A DNA stretch of 57,124 nt from Prorocentrum cordatum (taxonomy: Eukaryota; Sar; Dinophyceae; Prorocentrales; Prorocentraceae): the NCBI GenBank assembly GCA_963575745.1, contig CAUYUJ010003654.1:20001-77124 (forward strand), given 5' to 3'. Each line of letters opens with the position of its first letter. Position 1 is the first letter of the stretch. A program made the translations under genes and the position numbers. The notes under the pieces were generated by a model. The model was not told the DNA's origin, did not search any database, and saw only the letters and a program-made list of their open reading frames with translations. Below, piece after piece: positions 1 through 9,375 of this stretch.

Positions 1-695
1 TCGCTGCGCAGTGCCCACGACAAGAAACCTCTACCAACGGACCCCATACAGGAACGGCCCCTCGGCCGTCTCCCTGTATGCACAGCCACAGGGGGGCGGG
101 GGGAGAGCTCGGTCCGCTGGCGCATCGAACCGCAGACAAACGATGCAAAGCGAGGTCCCCGGCCGCCGCCGGAGCCCGGGAGGTGTCGACAACCCGGGCG
201 CGCGGGGGGCATCGTTTTTCAGAAAGTCGATGCACCAGCGGACCGAACTCCCCCCCCCCCCTCAGGGTCCCCCCCCTTGGTGGACCCCAAAAAGAGGGGG
301 GTGACGACTAGGGGGGGGGATATCATGATACCTCTCCAGATTTCATGGCGCCTCTTCTTATTTCATTGCCTCCCCGGCCCCCCCTTGGGCCGCGCACGTG
401 CCGCAGGCCATGATCTGCGCCCCCCCCGCTTGGACACCCCCCTCTTGGCCGCTCCCCAAAGCAGCTCGGACGAGCCCCCGGCACCCGCCGCTGTTGCGGT
501 CGTGCCGTGGTAGAAGAAGATCGAGGTCGGTTTGGGGCGGGTGCCCTGATGTTCTTCGTACTTGTTGGGTGCTCTGATGCATCTCGTGCATCCTGGGGGA
601 GGGCACCCTCGAGCGATCGTATATGGTTCGGGGTGTCCTGGCCAGCGGAGGGTATCATGTTCTTGAAGGATGCTCTTCTGTCCTGGGCCCGACCC
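1..695. other. No gene recognised
   Basis: GC-rich sequence with short C and G runs. Open frames here are short and of biased composition and resemble no protein I know. Nothing functional seen. Confidence 0.6.
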
Positions 696-890
696 TACAG
701 TGAGCGGCTTGAATAAAGAGCACCTGCTTTTCAAAATGGGCTCGGTCGCTCCTTAGGCTTGCATGCGTCATTTGTCCTTCCTTGTGCGCTATTCATCACG
801 TAGCGTTCCTTGCGCGTTACTCCTCTGAGAAAAAGGGGCCTCGTTCCTGATGTATCGTTCCTTAGGTCTTATGTCAGACCGATGACTGTA
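696..890 (+). repeat. Dispersed repeat family E, copy 1
   Basis: About 195 bp starting TACAGTGAGCGGCTTGAATA and ending at GATGACTGTA. A clearly related copy lies at 26691-26881 inside intron 1 of the GH92 gene. Shared blocks include CTTAGGCTTGCATGCGT and several copies of CGTTCCTTAGG-like sequence. Family identity unknown; no coding capacity. Confidence 0.75.
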
Positions 891-1085
891 CACATTGATA
901 ATTTCTAATTCTTCGAAAGTTCTTTGATTTTCTGGAGGCCAAGATCCTTTCATTTCTAATTGTTCTATCCTGGGCCTCTTCCTGGCCACTGGGGGGCCAG
1001 GAACACACAGAAACGAGCACCACGAGAAGCGAACACGATTAGAAGGGAACGACGTGCATGTGTTTCCAGTCCGCGGCCCCAGAGG

Positions 1086-1620
1086 TCCCCCTCCTTCTCC
1101 TCCCCCTCCTCCTCCTCCTCCTCCTCCCCTCCTCCTCCTCCTCCCCCTCCTCCTCCTCCTCCTCCTCCCTCTCCTCTCCTCCTCCTCCTCCTCCTCCTCC
1201 TCCTCCTCCTCCTCCTCCTCGTCCTCCTCCTCTCCTCCTCCGCCGCCGCCGCCGCCTCCTCCTCCTACTCCTCCTCCTCCGGGGACAGAAGGTTTCCTCC
1301 CGGGTCTGCTTCTGGTGGTCCCCCCGGGAGGCCCCGCAGGGGCCCCGAGGCCCGAGGTCGAGGGAGAGCCGCCGCCGGAGAAGGAGTCGCATCGTCGGAC
1401 GTCTGGGGAGGAGGAGGGGGAGGAGGAGGAGGAGGAGGAGGAGGACGAGGACGAGGAGGAGGAGGAGGAGAGAGAGGAGGAGGAGGAGGAGAAGGAGGAG
1501 GAGAAGAGGAGGAGGAGGACACCTTCGGACGCTGGGGGAGAGGAGGAGGAGAGGAGGAGGAGGAGGAGGAGGAGGAGGAGGAGGAGGAGGAGGAGGAGGA
1601 GGAGGAGGACACCTTCCAGC
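1086..1620. repeat. (CCT)n arm followed by (GGA)n arm
   Basis: About 180 bp of CCT-rich repeat (1086-1280) is followed after a short GC-rich spacer by about 200 bp of GGA-rich repeat (1408-1612). The two arms are complementary and could form a large imperfect hairpin. All long open frames across it encode Pro/Ser/Leu or Glu/Arg homopolymers and are artefacts of the repeat. Confidence 0.85.
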
Positions 1621-1928
1621 ACGCCAGTTTCCCGGTGCCCGAGGCCGCCTGCGAGCGCCTCGTGGCGCAGGCCCTCTGCGCCCGAGTCCTCCTCCCGCGC
1701 CCCTTCTCCGCGGCCGCCTCCTCTTCCGGCCAGACTGGCAGAAGGCCGGACTGGCAGATTGGATTGGGCCCCAGGGGCCAATCTGGCCTGGCCACATGGC
1801 AGGATTTGGGTTCTTCGCCAGACTGGATTCGCGTTGGCTCCCTCGCCCGATTGGGCCTGCCAGATTGGCGCCGGATCAGCTTCGACTGCACAGTCTTTCC
1901 CCCCTCCGCCGTTCTGTGCTCCAGTTTT

Positions 1929-2085
1929 GTCGGGCCTGTCCCTCTACAGGAGGGATACCCCCAAAATAGTCCAAACAATAGCCTGGGGACGATGTTTTGA
2001 TTATGTTTTTGAGCATCTGGGGGGCATTTTGTTGAGCAGTTTTCACGTTTCGCCCAGAATCCCCCTGTAGGGGGACAGGCCCGAC
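1929..2085. mobile_element. MITE-like element family F, copy 1
   Basis: 157 bp with terminal inverted repeats: the left end begins GTCGGGCCTGTCCCTCTACA and the right end is its near-complement, closing with GGGGACAGGCCCGAC. Related copies lie at 31803-31911, 36958-37109 and 39959-40111. All share the phrase GGGGACGAT after the left end. No coding capacity, so a non-autonomous DNA element is the simplest reading. Confidence 0.75.
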
Positions 2086-2280
2086 CCAGCTATAGTTCTG
2101 GCGCGGCCCGCCTGCTTTTCGAACGCGCTGGTGTCCGCCCTCGCTGCTGACAAACAGGAGGGGAAAAAACACACAGACACAATGACTCGCCGATCCCCCA
2201 GAAAATCTGAAAAATATGGGAAGTGGGGGGTGAAGACAAAAGCCCACAGAAAAATGGAAAGTATATGGGGGATCCAGTTA

Positions 2281-2441
2281 TATTTGTATGTATTTATTTA
2301 TGTGTGTGTGTGTCCCGCGCCGCACCAGGACATTATGTGCATGTATGCATTTATGTGTATGTATCTGTGTATTTATTTGTGTGCATTTATTTGTGTATTT
2401 GTGCGTATGTATTTGCGTCTGTGTATTTATTTGTATTTATT

Positions 2442-2474
<33 letters not shown>
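2281..2474. repeat. TGTATTTATTTG-type and (TA)n simple repeat
   Basis: AT-rich simple sequence ending in about 13 TA units, directly abutting the left end of the YR retrotransposon. TA-rich sequence also starts right after the element's right end (10270-10316), so the element appears to have inserted into a TA microsatellite. Confidence 0.85.
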
Positions 2475-2476
<2 letters not shown>

Positions 2477-2557
2477 GACCGTTTACGCTTGTGTAAGGCA
2501 ATACTGTTTGGGGGCATCGTTGAACGCCGTCTCCTTCCGTAGCCTCTTTCCAAGGCT
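2475..2557 (+). repeat. Split direct repeat A1
   Basis: 83 bp starting ATGACCGTTTACGCTTGTG and ending TTTCCAAGGCT. Repeated without visible change at 9728-9810. Forms the left terminus of the element. Confidence 0.9.
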
Positions 2558-2713
2558 TGCAGGGTTTGAGGGGCCTCGGGCGAGCCGACACCTCACTACT
2601 TTGGTGCTCGCCCGAGGTCCTCGTCTGCTTCCTCCGGCTCCGACCTGGTCCGCCCCAGGTCGGGGTAGGGACTCCCGAGAGAGAGACGGCGCTGCGAGCG
2701 CAAGTGCCCTCTC

Positions 2714-4204
2714 ATGGCCGGAGATCAGGACGAGGAGCTGGACGGGAGCGCGCAGCTGTACACCCCGTCGGGCGACGAGCTGGACGAGGAGGGCGGAGGA
2801 CTGCCTCCTGTCCCCGCCGAGGATCTGCGGCTCGTCGAAGGCCAGGCGTACTCGTCGACTGGCTACAATGCCCAGGGCGACGTCCAGTGCCGCTTCACGT
2901 GGGTCGCCCTTCGCGTCTCCGTCGGAGTCGAGACGTACGCCAGGCCGAGGTTCCTTTTCTCGAGCGACCCGTACTGGGACTGGTGGGCGTCGAACCCAGG
3001 CGAGAGGGGTGCTGTGACTGCGCGGCCCCTCGTCCATGTGTGTCGGACGCAGCCGTGCCAGGTCCAGCCCCCGCGGGGCTGCTCAGAGCTGGTGCACATC
3101 ACAGATGCGACCCCCGTCTCGGCCGACGAGCTGCGGGAGGTCTTTGCGTCGTTCCTCTCGGACAACCCAGACGCGGTCTGGCCCGCCGACCTCTTCGGAC
3201 CGCGGCTCGCTGGCGGGGTGCCGGCGGAGGCGCCAGCCAGGAGGCCGGCCGCGTCGGAGCAGCCAGGGCTGGACGAGCTTTGGAGCGGCGACGTTGTCGA
3301 GGCGGAGGGGAGCAGCCGCCGCGCCAGCCTCCGCGGGAAGCTGGAGGCAGCGCAGGATCGCTTCGCGCGGCTTCAGCAGCAGCGGCGGGCCGCCGCGGGA
3401 GCTGCGGAGGCGGTCGCTGCCCTGGACGACAAGCCGCCCGCGAAGGTCCCGCGGCAGGGCGGGCCGCCACCGCAGCGGTCGCTCGCCGAGGTCCTCGAGG
3501 ACCGCGTGCGGAAGGCGGCGAAGGTCGGGGCAGTTGCCTCGGCCGAGGACGCCAAGGGCGCAGAGGCGGCCGCCCCCGCGGCTGGGCAGGGCGGAGCTGG
3601 CGTGCAGGAGCTGCTGACGGCCCTCCTCAAGGCGCTGCAGAGCGCGTCCAGGTCGTCCGACGACCCGTCCTTCGGCGGCGACGGTGGTGTCGCCACTGCC
3701 GAGGGCGACTTGCTGCCGAAGGGCCTCGCGTCTCGACGGGCCCACTGCAGGAGATTGGCCCTCGAGCACCCAGGCAGACTCGCGGAGCTGAGCCTGGCGC
3801 AGATGGCAGAGTTTCTGGGGTCGCAGGACGGCGGCGGGTCGGTCGATCCGCACGGCCCAATCGTCCTTCGGTTCCTCTTGTCGGTCTACTTGCCGCAGCA
3901 CCCTGTGAAGGAGATAGGGGGCGAGATCTACCGCGAGCTGCGGACGATCGCGGAGGCGCTGGACCTGTTGCTGCAGGGGCGCACGGCCGCGGTGGCCGAC
4001 ATCCTGGCCCAGCGCTTCAAGGCCATCCAGGTGGCTGTCGGGGACGGGAGCTGGTCGGCGGCGAAGTGGCTCGAGCTGATACCGCCGCGGGACCAGCCTC
4101 TCGCGCTGCGCAACGAGGAGGAGGAGATGATCAGGAGCATCCAGCTCGGCGAGCTCAAGCTGGAGGAGCTTGCCTCGCGGCTGCGGCAGAAGCCTCAGGG
4201 CTAG
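2714..4204 (+). CDS. Gag-like protein (ORF1) of the YR retrotransposon
   Basis: 496 codons from ATG to TAG. The acidic N-terminus starts MAGDQDEELDGS; the middle is rich in Ala, Arg and Gln. The C-terminal half is mostly helical by eye and shows a gag-like run of charged and hydrophobic residues (for example ALDLLLQGRTAAVADIL). No zinc knuckle was seen. By position it should be the structural/RNA-binding protein of the element. After the TAG the same frame stays open to 4489 and still reads like protein (KDAKAKYPKKPGETVKAYDA), so the stop may be read through or may be recent. The long frame on the opposite strand is a shadow of high GC. Confidence 0.65.
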   Translation: MAGDQDEELDGSAQLYTPSGDELDEEGGGLPPVPAEDLRLVEGQAYSSTGYNAQGDVQCRFTWVALRVSVGVETYARPRFLFSSDPYWDWWASNPGERGAVTARPLVHVCRTQPCQVQPPRGCSELVHITDATPVSADELREVFASFLSDNPDAVWPADLFGPRLAGGVPAEAPARRPAASEQPGLDELWSGDVVEAEGSSRRASLRGKLEAAQDRFARLQQQRRAAAGAAEAVAALDDKPPAKVPRQGGPPPQRSLAEVLEDRVRKAAKVGAVASAEDAKGAEAAAPAAGQGGAGVQELLTALLKALQSASRSSDDPSFGGDGGVATAEGDLLPKGLASRRAHCRRLALEHPGRLAELSLAQMAEFLGSQDGGGSVDPHGPIVLRFLLSVYLPQHPVKEIGGEIYRELRTIAEALDLLLQGRTAAVADILAQRFKAIQVAVGDGSWSAAKWLELIPPRDQPLALRNEEEEMIRSIQLGELKLEELASRLRQKPQG

Positions 4205-4491
4205 CAGGTCGGCCGGGGCGAGGTGGGTTCGGCGTTGCCCCCTCGCCCTGCTGGCCATGCAGGGGGGATACCCCCTGCTGCAGCGCAGGCCCAGGCGCAG
4301 AGGCAGCCAGCGGCCGCAGGCTCCGCGGAGGCCGACCGCATGCTGGCCGACAGGGCGGCAGCCCCAGCCCGCTCGGTCGTGCTGACGCGGCCCTGGAAGG
4401 ATGCCAAGGCGAAGTACCCGAAGAAGCCTGGCGAGACGGTCAAGGCGTACGATGCCCGTCTGCGGAGCCTCGTGCCGACGCTGCGGTAGAG

Positions 4492-7400
4492 GTCGCCCCG
4501 CCGCCCGCAGCGAGCGCTCTTGGGGGGGGCCTGGCCTGCGCGGGCGCCTCTGGGGGCAGCGCTGCGGCCGATGGCCTGCTCAGCGCCGCCGAGGCCCCTC
4601 CAGGCCCCCTTCCAGGCCAGGACCCGCTCACCACTTCGGACTTCCAGGACTGGCTGCGCATGCTCACGGTCGGCTTTGGGTCGAGCCTCACTGCCGTGGA
4701 CTTGTCCGTCACGCTGCTGGGCCTTACCATCACGGACCCTGGGGGTCTGGGCGCCTTCGCTAGGGAGTTCACGATGCGTACGTCCACAAGGCGGGGGAGC
4801 GGGGTGCGGGGACGTGACGTCCTCCCGCTGCCCCTGCCCTCTCTCTCCCTGGCGAGGCGATGGATTCGCAGCCGGTGTGGCCCTCGCAGCGGCAGGTGCC
4901 GTCTCGCAGGAGTGGCCAGGTCCGTCATGGTGGAGTGCTGGCTTTACATGGAGGTGCTCGGCCTGAACCGCATGTACTGTGGGCGGGCGACCGCCACTTG
5001 GCAGCACGAGGGGTCCCTCACGCTGGCGCAGCGGCAGGCCATGGCGCACCTCCTGTCGCGGGCCGAGGTCTTTGCGGAGGACCCCTTCGCGAGCGTGGAG
5101 GTGCCCGCGCTGTCGTCCGCCCTCCAGCACGCGGCCATCGACTACAGCGGGGAGCCCACGGTCAAGGCACTCCCGTGCGTGCTCGCGGAGCTGAAGCCGG
5201 GCCTGCCGCAGCCAGAGCACGCAGGCGCCTTGGACGCATGCGAGTTCGTGGATGCGGACATCGGCGCCTGGCTGAACGACCCCACGGTGGCGCTGAAGCC
5301 CGAGGCTGAGTGGCCCAACCCGCTCCCGAGGGCGCGGGTCAACGTCATCTCTGACAGCGACTGGGAGGCCCTCGCGGTGCACTTGGTGAAGTTGGGCATC
5401 TTTACGGTGCTCGAGCCGCATGAGGTGTTCCAGGTGCGGGGCGCTCCGCTCCTCAACGGCCTCTTCGCAGTCGAGAAGAAGGGAGCGCCTGGGCCGGGGG
5501 CCGAGCGGGTCACCAGGCTCATCCTCAACATGGTCCCAGGCAACTCGCTCCTCAAGCCGTTCGTCGGTGAGGCGTCTACACTTGCGGCGTCGACGGGGTG
5601 GGCGACCCTTCATCTGCCCGAGGGCTCCCTGCTGCTGTGGTCTGGCGATGACCAGAAGGGGGCTTTCTTTGTGTGGCGGATCCCGCGCTGCTGGCATGCT
5701 CACATGGCGGTGGGCAAGGCGCTGCGCGGCGACCTGTTTGGGCGCGCGGCGCCGCGGGTCTTCGTCGCCTCAGCTGTCATCTCGATGGGTTGGATGCTCG
5801 CCGTGCCGCTGTTCCAGCACATACATCGGCGGCTGTGTCGGCTTCCGCCCCCGCTCGGAGCGGGCCTACCACCAGAGGCAGAGTGGCGGAAGGACACGGT
5901 GCGGCCGCTCGCTTTTGCTAAGCAGGGCCCCGTCCTTGCATCTTGGTGGCAGGTATACATCGACGACTTCGACGCCCCCGAGATCATCGAGGAGGCCGCG
6001 GCGCTAGAGCTGCTTGGTAGCCAGGCAGAGTTGCAGGCCGCGGCCCGTGCCAGCTACGGCCGTGCGCAGGTGGCGATCTCCTCCGACAAGGCGCACCTCC
6101 GCCAGCTTCGCGTTGAGAGGATGGGGGCTTCTGTTGACGGCGTCACGGGGCGGATCGGGGCCCCCCTCAGCAAGGCGTTGTCCGCCTGCGGTCTCGCCAT
6201 CGCGACGCTCGGCCTGGACTTGGTCCCGTGGAGGCTGGCCATGACTGTGCTCGGCCGCCTTGTCAGGGTCTTCGAGTTCCGACGGCCCTTGCTCAGCATC
6301 TTGAATGCAGTGTGGAGGCTTTCAGAGCCGCGGGCGAAGGTCTACCTGACGCGGGAGATGAGGGAGGAGCTGATGACGGCGCTCCTCGTGATCCCGCTCG
6401 CCGCTACTTCGTTGAGGAGCCGCCTCGAGGGGATGGCGTCGTGTTCAGACGCGTCCGAGTTCGGGGGCGGGGTCTGCGTGTCGACGGGCCTCCATGAGCA
6501 GGCGGAGGCGTCTATCCTCGCCGCCGGCGAGCCTGGCGCTCAGCTGGGCGCGGGGGCGAGGGTCCTCGGCCTGCCAGTCGATCCGCGGGCGCCCTGGACT
6601 CGCAGCAATCCGCGGATCCCGCGGGCCATCGTCGCCCGCGTCCTCAGGGTCCTCTGCATCGGGCTGTTCGACGGCATCGGCGGGCTGGCGGTCGCGCTCT
6701 CGCGCCTGCCCGTGCGCATCGTCGGGTACGTGAGCGCCGAGACGGACGCCAAGGCCAGGAGGGTCGTACGGCTCAGGTGGCCAGGCGCCATCGACTGGGG
6801 CGACGTCAGGACCGTGACCGCCCAGACGGTGGAGGATTTGAGGATCGTCTACCAGTCCGAGGTCGACCTTGTGGTCGCGGGCGCAGGCAGCCCGTGCCAG
6901 GGGCTCACGGGGCTGAACGCTGCTGGGCGAGGCCTGGCCGACCCGAAGTCTTCGGTCTTCTTCGAGGTGCCGCGCATCTTCGGGCTGCTGTCAGACGCTT
7001 TCGGGGCGCGCTTCAGGTGGTTCGTGGAGAACGTCGCGGGCATGACGTCCAGCAGCCTGCGTGGCATGAGCCAGGCCCTCGGCGTCAAGCCCGTGTTCCT
7101 GTGTGCCTCGGCTCTGGTGCCCTGCAGGAGGCCGCGGCTGTATTGGCTGAGCTGGAGCGTCCGCCCCACCCCGCCGCTGGTCCTCCAGGAGCGTGAGGAT
7201 ATGTTCGTTGTCAGCTGCAGTGAGCCGCCCCTGTTGAATTTGGATTGGCGGGATCCTGGGGCGCGCTGGATCGGCGAGCCTGGGCCTTACCCCACCCTCG
7301 TGTGCAGCAGGCCCCAGCGAGGCTACCCTTCAGCGCCGCGCGGGGTGAAGAGTGCTTCGCCCGAGGCGCTCGCTCGCTGGCAGTCGGATTCGTACCGCTA

Positions 7401-8265
7401 CCATGTTGCGCTCTACGAAGAGAAAAACCTCTTGCAGGACAGCGACGGGTCCTTGCGAGTCCCTTCGAGCTCCGAGCGGGAGAGGATGATGGGATTCGAC
7501 GTGCGTTACACGGCTGTAGCCACGAAGGGCTCGAACCAGCAGGATAGCGACGACGCCAGGTCCTTCCTACTGGGCAACAGCTTCAATGTGTTCTCGGTCG
7601 CTTGGCTGCTGCAGTGGCTCTTGCTGAGCCTGGGAGCTGTGACGCGCCCGCTGTCCATGCAGGAGCTGGGGCACGTCGGCGAATGCACGCCGTCGTGGGA
7701 CGAGACGGGCTGCTTCGAGAGCGACGCGGGGGAGCCAGAGACCGAGGCCAGCCGCCTCTTGCTCCTCAGCTACCTCGCCAGGTCCGAGAAGGGCGGGAGC
7801 GATGTGCGTCTCGACGTGAACCTGCCGTACCGACCGAAGGGGTGGCCCAGATCGTCGCTGGACCCGTTCGTGTGGAAGTGGCGAGTCGTGCTGAGTATAG
7901 CTTGGCCCAAGAGGCGGCAGGCGCACATCAACGTCAGGGAGCTGCAGGCCGCGCTCGCGGCGCTTCGGTGGCGGGCTCGCGCCGCTCGCCGCCACTGCAG
8001 CCGCTGGCTCCACCTCGTGGACAGCCAGGTCGTCGCGGCCATCATCACGAAGGGCCGGAGCAGCAGCGCTCGCTTGCAGCCCATGCTCCGGCGCTGGGCA
8101 GCGGTCGCGGTCGCGGCCGACATGTACCCGCTGATCGGCTACATCGTGTCGGAGAACAATCCGGCCGACGAGCCATCGAGAAAGCTGTGGCGTGGCTCGC
8201 GGCTCAGGGGGCGCGGCAGTCGCGCGCCCTTGGTGCGCAAGGCCGCCCGTGCAGGCCGCCCGTGA
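4492..8265 (+). CDS. Pol of the YR retrotransposon: RT, RNase H and inserted C5-methyltransferase (ORF2)
   Basis: The frame is open from 2557, but sequence that reads like protein begins near 4492; the true start is unknown. RT lies at about 5340-6340, with the catalytic motif YIDD at 5956-5967. RNase H starts with CSDASEFGGGV (Asp codon 6448-6450) and resumes at HINVRE (Glu codon 7939-7941), LVDSQVV (Asp 8020-8022) and NPADEPSRK (Asp 8167-8169). Between its first Asp and its Glu lies a complete cytosine methyltransferase (about 6645-7620). DIRS elements are known to carry a DAM-like adenine methylase, but this one has C5-type motifs. Around 4835-4920 a better match appears briefly in another frame (GFAAGVALAAAG), hinting at two compensating indels. 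Product class is sure; N-terminus is not. Confidence 0.88.
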   Translation, partial: VAPPPAASALGGGLACAGASGGSAAADGLLSAAEAPPGPLPGQDPLTTSDFQDWLRMLTVGFGSSLTAVDLSVTLLGLTITDPGGLGAFAREFTMRTSTRRGSGVRGRDVLPLPLPSLSLARRWIRSRCGPRSGRCRLAGVARSVMVECWLYMEVLGLNRMYCGRATATWQHEGSLTLAQRQAMAHLLSRAEVFAEDPFASVEVPALSSALQHAAIDYSGEPTVKALPCVLAELKPGLPQPEHAGALDACEFVDADIGAWLNDPTVALKPEAEWPNPLPRARVNVISDSDWEALAVHLVKLGIFTVLEPHEVFQVRGAPLLNGLFAVEKKGAPGPGAERVTRLILNMVPGNSLLKPFVGEASTLAASTGWATLHLPEGSLLLWSGDDQKGAFFVWRIPRCWHAHMAVGKALRGDLFGRAAPRVFVASAVISMGWMLAVPLFQHIHRRLCRLPPPLGAGLPPEAEWRKDTVRPLAFAKQGPVLASWWQVYIDDFDAPEIIEEAAALELLGSQAELQAAARASYGRAQVAISSDKAHLRQLRVERMGASVDGVTGRIGAPLSKALSACGLAIATLGLDLVPWRLAMTVLGRLVRVFEFRRPLLSILNAVWRLSEPRAKVYLTREMREELMTALLVIPLAATSLRSRLEGMASCSDASEFGGGVCVSTGLHEQAEASILAAGEPGAQLGAGARVLGLPVDPRAPWTRSNPRIPRAIVARVLRVLCIGLFDGIGGLAVALSRLPVRIVGYVSAETDAKARRVVRLRWPGAIDWGDVRTVTAQTVEDLRIVYQSEVDLVVAGAGSPCQGLTGLNAAGRGLADPKSSVFFEVPRIFGLLSDAFGARFRWFVENVAGMTSSSLRGMSQALGVKPVFLCASALVPCRRPRLYWLSWSVRPTPPLVLQEREDMFVVSCSEPPLLNLDWRDPGARWIGEPGPYPTLVCSRPQRGYPSAPRGVKSASPEALARWQSDSYRYHVALYEEKNLLQDSDGSLRVPSSSERERMMGFDVRYTAVATKGSNQQDSDDARSFLLGNSFNVFSVAWLLQWLLLSLGAVTRPLSMQELGHVGECTPSWDETGCFESDAGEPETEASRLLLLSYLARSEKGGSDVRLDVNLPYRPKGWPRSSLDPFVWKWRVVLSIAWPKRRQAHINVRELQAALAALRWRARAARRHCSRWLHLVDSQVVAAIITKGRSSSARLQPMLRRWAAVAVAADMYPLIGYIVSENNPADEPSRKLWRGSRLRGRGSRAPLVRKAARAGRP
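6645..7620 (+). other. C5-cytosine DNA methyltransferase domain within Pol
   Basis: The C5-methyltransferase motifs are in canonical order. They are motif I LFDGIGG (SAM binding), motif IV GSPCQG with the catalytic Cys codon at 6895-6897, motif VI VENV (7024-7035), motif VIII RRPRLYW, a target-recognition stretch with MGFD, and motif X LLGNSFNVFSVAW near 7568. All catalytic residues are present and no stop interrupts the domain. The reaction would be methyl transfer from S-adenosylmethionine to C5 of cytosine. C5-methyltransferases captured by dinoflagellate retrotransposons have been reported before. The exact clade (DNMT1, DNMT3, DNMT5 or bacterial-like) cannot be told by eye. Confidence 0.92.
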
Positions 8266-8267
8266 GG

Positions 8268-9179
8268 CGGCGTGACCCGCGAGCCCACACCCTCTCGTCG
8301 CTCCGCGTTGGGGTGGCGACCCGCAGGCGGTATGCCGTTGCGGTCCGCAGGCTCTTGCAGTACTACGGCGCTGAGGAGAGTGGCACGACTGCGCTCGCGC
8401 TGGCCATGGACGATGCGGACGGCTTGGTCGCTAGCTTCCTTGAGAGGCTCTGGGCTGAGGGCGCTGGCATTGCAGCTGCGAGCAACACCATCGCGGGCGT
8501 GGCCTTTTTCTGCCCGTCTTTGCGCAGGAAGCTCGACTTGTCCTGGTCACTCCTGCGGACGTGGCGCCGCCAAGAGCCTGCGGCGCGCGTCCTCCCGCTG
8601 ACTGCGGAGCTGGTCGGCGGCATGGCGGGCTACGCCATCGCAGCAGGCGCCTTTGATTTCGCCTGCCTTCTTCTCGTCAGCTTTGAAGCGATGCTGCGAG
8701 GAGGGGAAGCTTTCAGCCTCACTGCAGGCGACGTTCATGATCGTGCATCGTGTATGGTCATCCGCATTGGCAGCAGTAAGACCACGGCGGGCAAGGATGC
8801 AGCTGAGGCCGTGGTGGTGCGGTCTAGGGCCTGTGTGCGACTGCTGCGACTGGTTGTGGCCCATCTCGCGCCTTCAGACAGGCTCTCGCCGAGGTCGCCA
8901 AACCAGCTCAGGGCAGGCTTGCAGCGCTTGGCCGAAGCGCTCGGTTTTCGAGGTCTCTTCAGCTGGCACAGTTGCCGGCGAGGCGGAGCAAGTGACTTTT
9001 TCTGCCGCTCCGGCTCAATGGAGCAGACACTCGTCAAAGGCCGCTGGGCCAGCACTTTGACTGCGAGAATTTATATTGAAGATGCAGTTGCTGACCTAGT
9101 GATGGTCAGGCCGCAGGATGAACAATGTTCGAATGTTCAGTGCGGCCTCCAGATTCTCCGTGAATTTGTCAGATTGTGA
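8268..9179 (+). CDS. Tyrosine recombinase of the YR retrotransposon (ORF3)
   Basis: The frame is open upstream to 7602, but homology-like sequence begins near 8300 (TRRRYAVAVRRLLQYYG, the SAM-like N-terminal domain), right after the stop of ORF2 at 8265. It is probably made as a frameshift fusion or by reinitiation. The catalytic core shows the first Arg in MLRGGEAF near 8692, the box WHSCRRGG (H-x-x-R) near 8963, and the C-terminal GRWASTLTARIYI containing the nucleophile Tyr near 9071. This enzyme integrates the circular DNA copy by recombination at short core sites. All catalytic residues are present. Confidence 0.87.
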   Translation, partial: RRDPRAHTLSSLRVGVATRRRYAVAVRRLLQYYGAEESGTTALALAMDDADGLVASFLERLWAEGAGIAAASNTIAGVAFFCPSLRRKLDLSWSLLRTWRRQEPAARVLPLTAELVGGMAGYAIAAGAFDFACLLLVSFEAMLRGGEAFSLTAGDVHDRASCMVIRIGSSKTTAGKDAAEAVVVRSRACVRLLRLVVAHLAPSDRLSPRSPNQLRAGLQRLAEALGFRGLFSWHSCRRGGASDFFCRSGSMEQTLVKGRWASTLTARIYIEDAVADLVMVRPQDEQCSNVQCGLQILREFVRL

Positions 9180-9375
9180 GAGTTGAATGTGCAACTTCTA
9201 TTCCCTATCCAGCCGTCCCTCTTTGTGCCCATTGCATGAGTGTGTGTACATATCTCTCAGCTTCGCTGACTTTCCATGCCTAAGTCTAGGCGGTGACTGG
9301 AAGTTAGCCTCACGGTTGTAGAGTTTTTAGAATAGTTTCTCTTAGACGGCGTGGGCGCCAAGGTTGGAGACGTGG
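9180..9375. other. Untranslated region between recombinase and repeat B1
   Basis: 196 bp, less GC-rich than the coding part and rich in CTCT and TTGTG words. No ORF and no repeat copy elsewhere in the window noticed. Confidence 0.6.

Noticed and set aside
789-2070. Several long frames on both strands encoding Ser, Pro, Leu, Glu and Gly runs
   Set aside because: They lie on complementary CCT and GGA microsatellites; composition follows the repeat and no natural protein sequence is present.
3083-4258. 391-codon frame antisense to gag
   Set aside because: A mirror of high-GC codon structure; Leu/Arg-rich and without motifs.
2557-4491. Frame 1 open upstream of the YR element pol
   Set aside because: It overlaps the gag frame and is Arg/Gly/Ala-rich as expected for an out-of-frame reading of GC-rich coding DNA.
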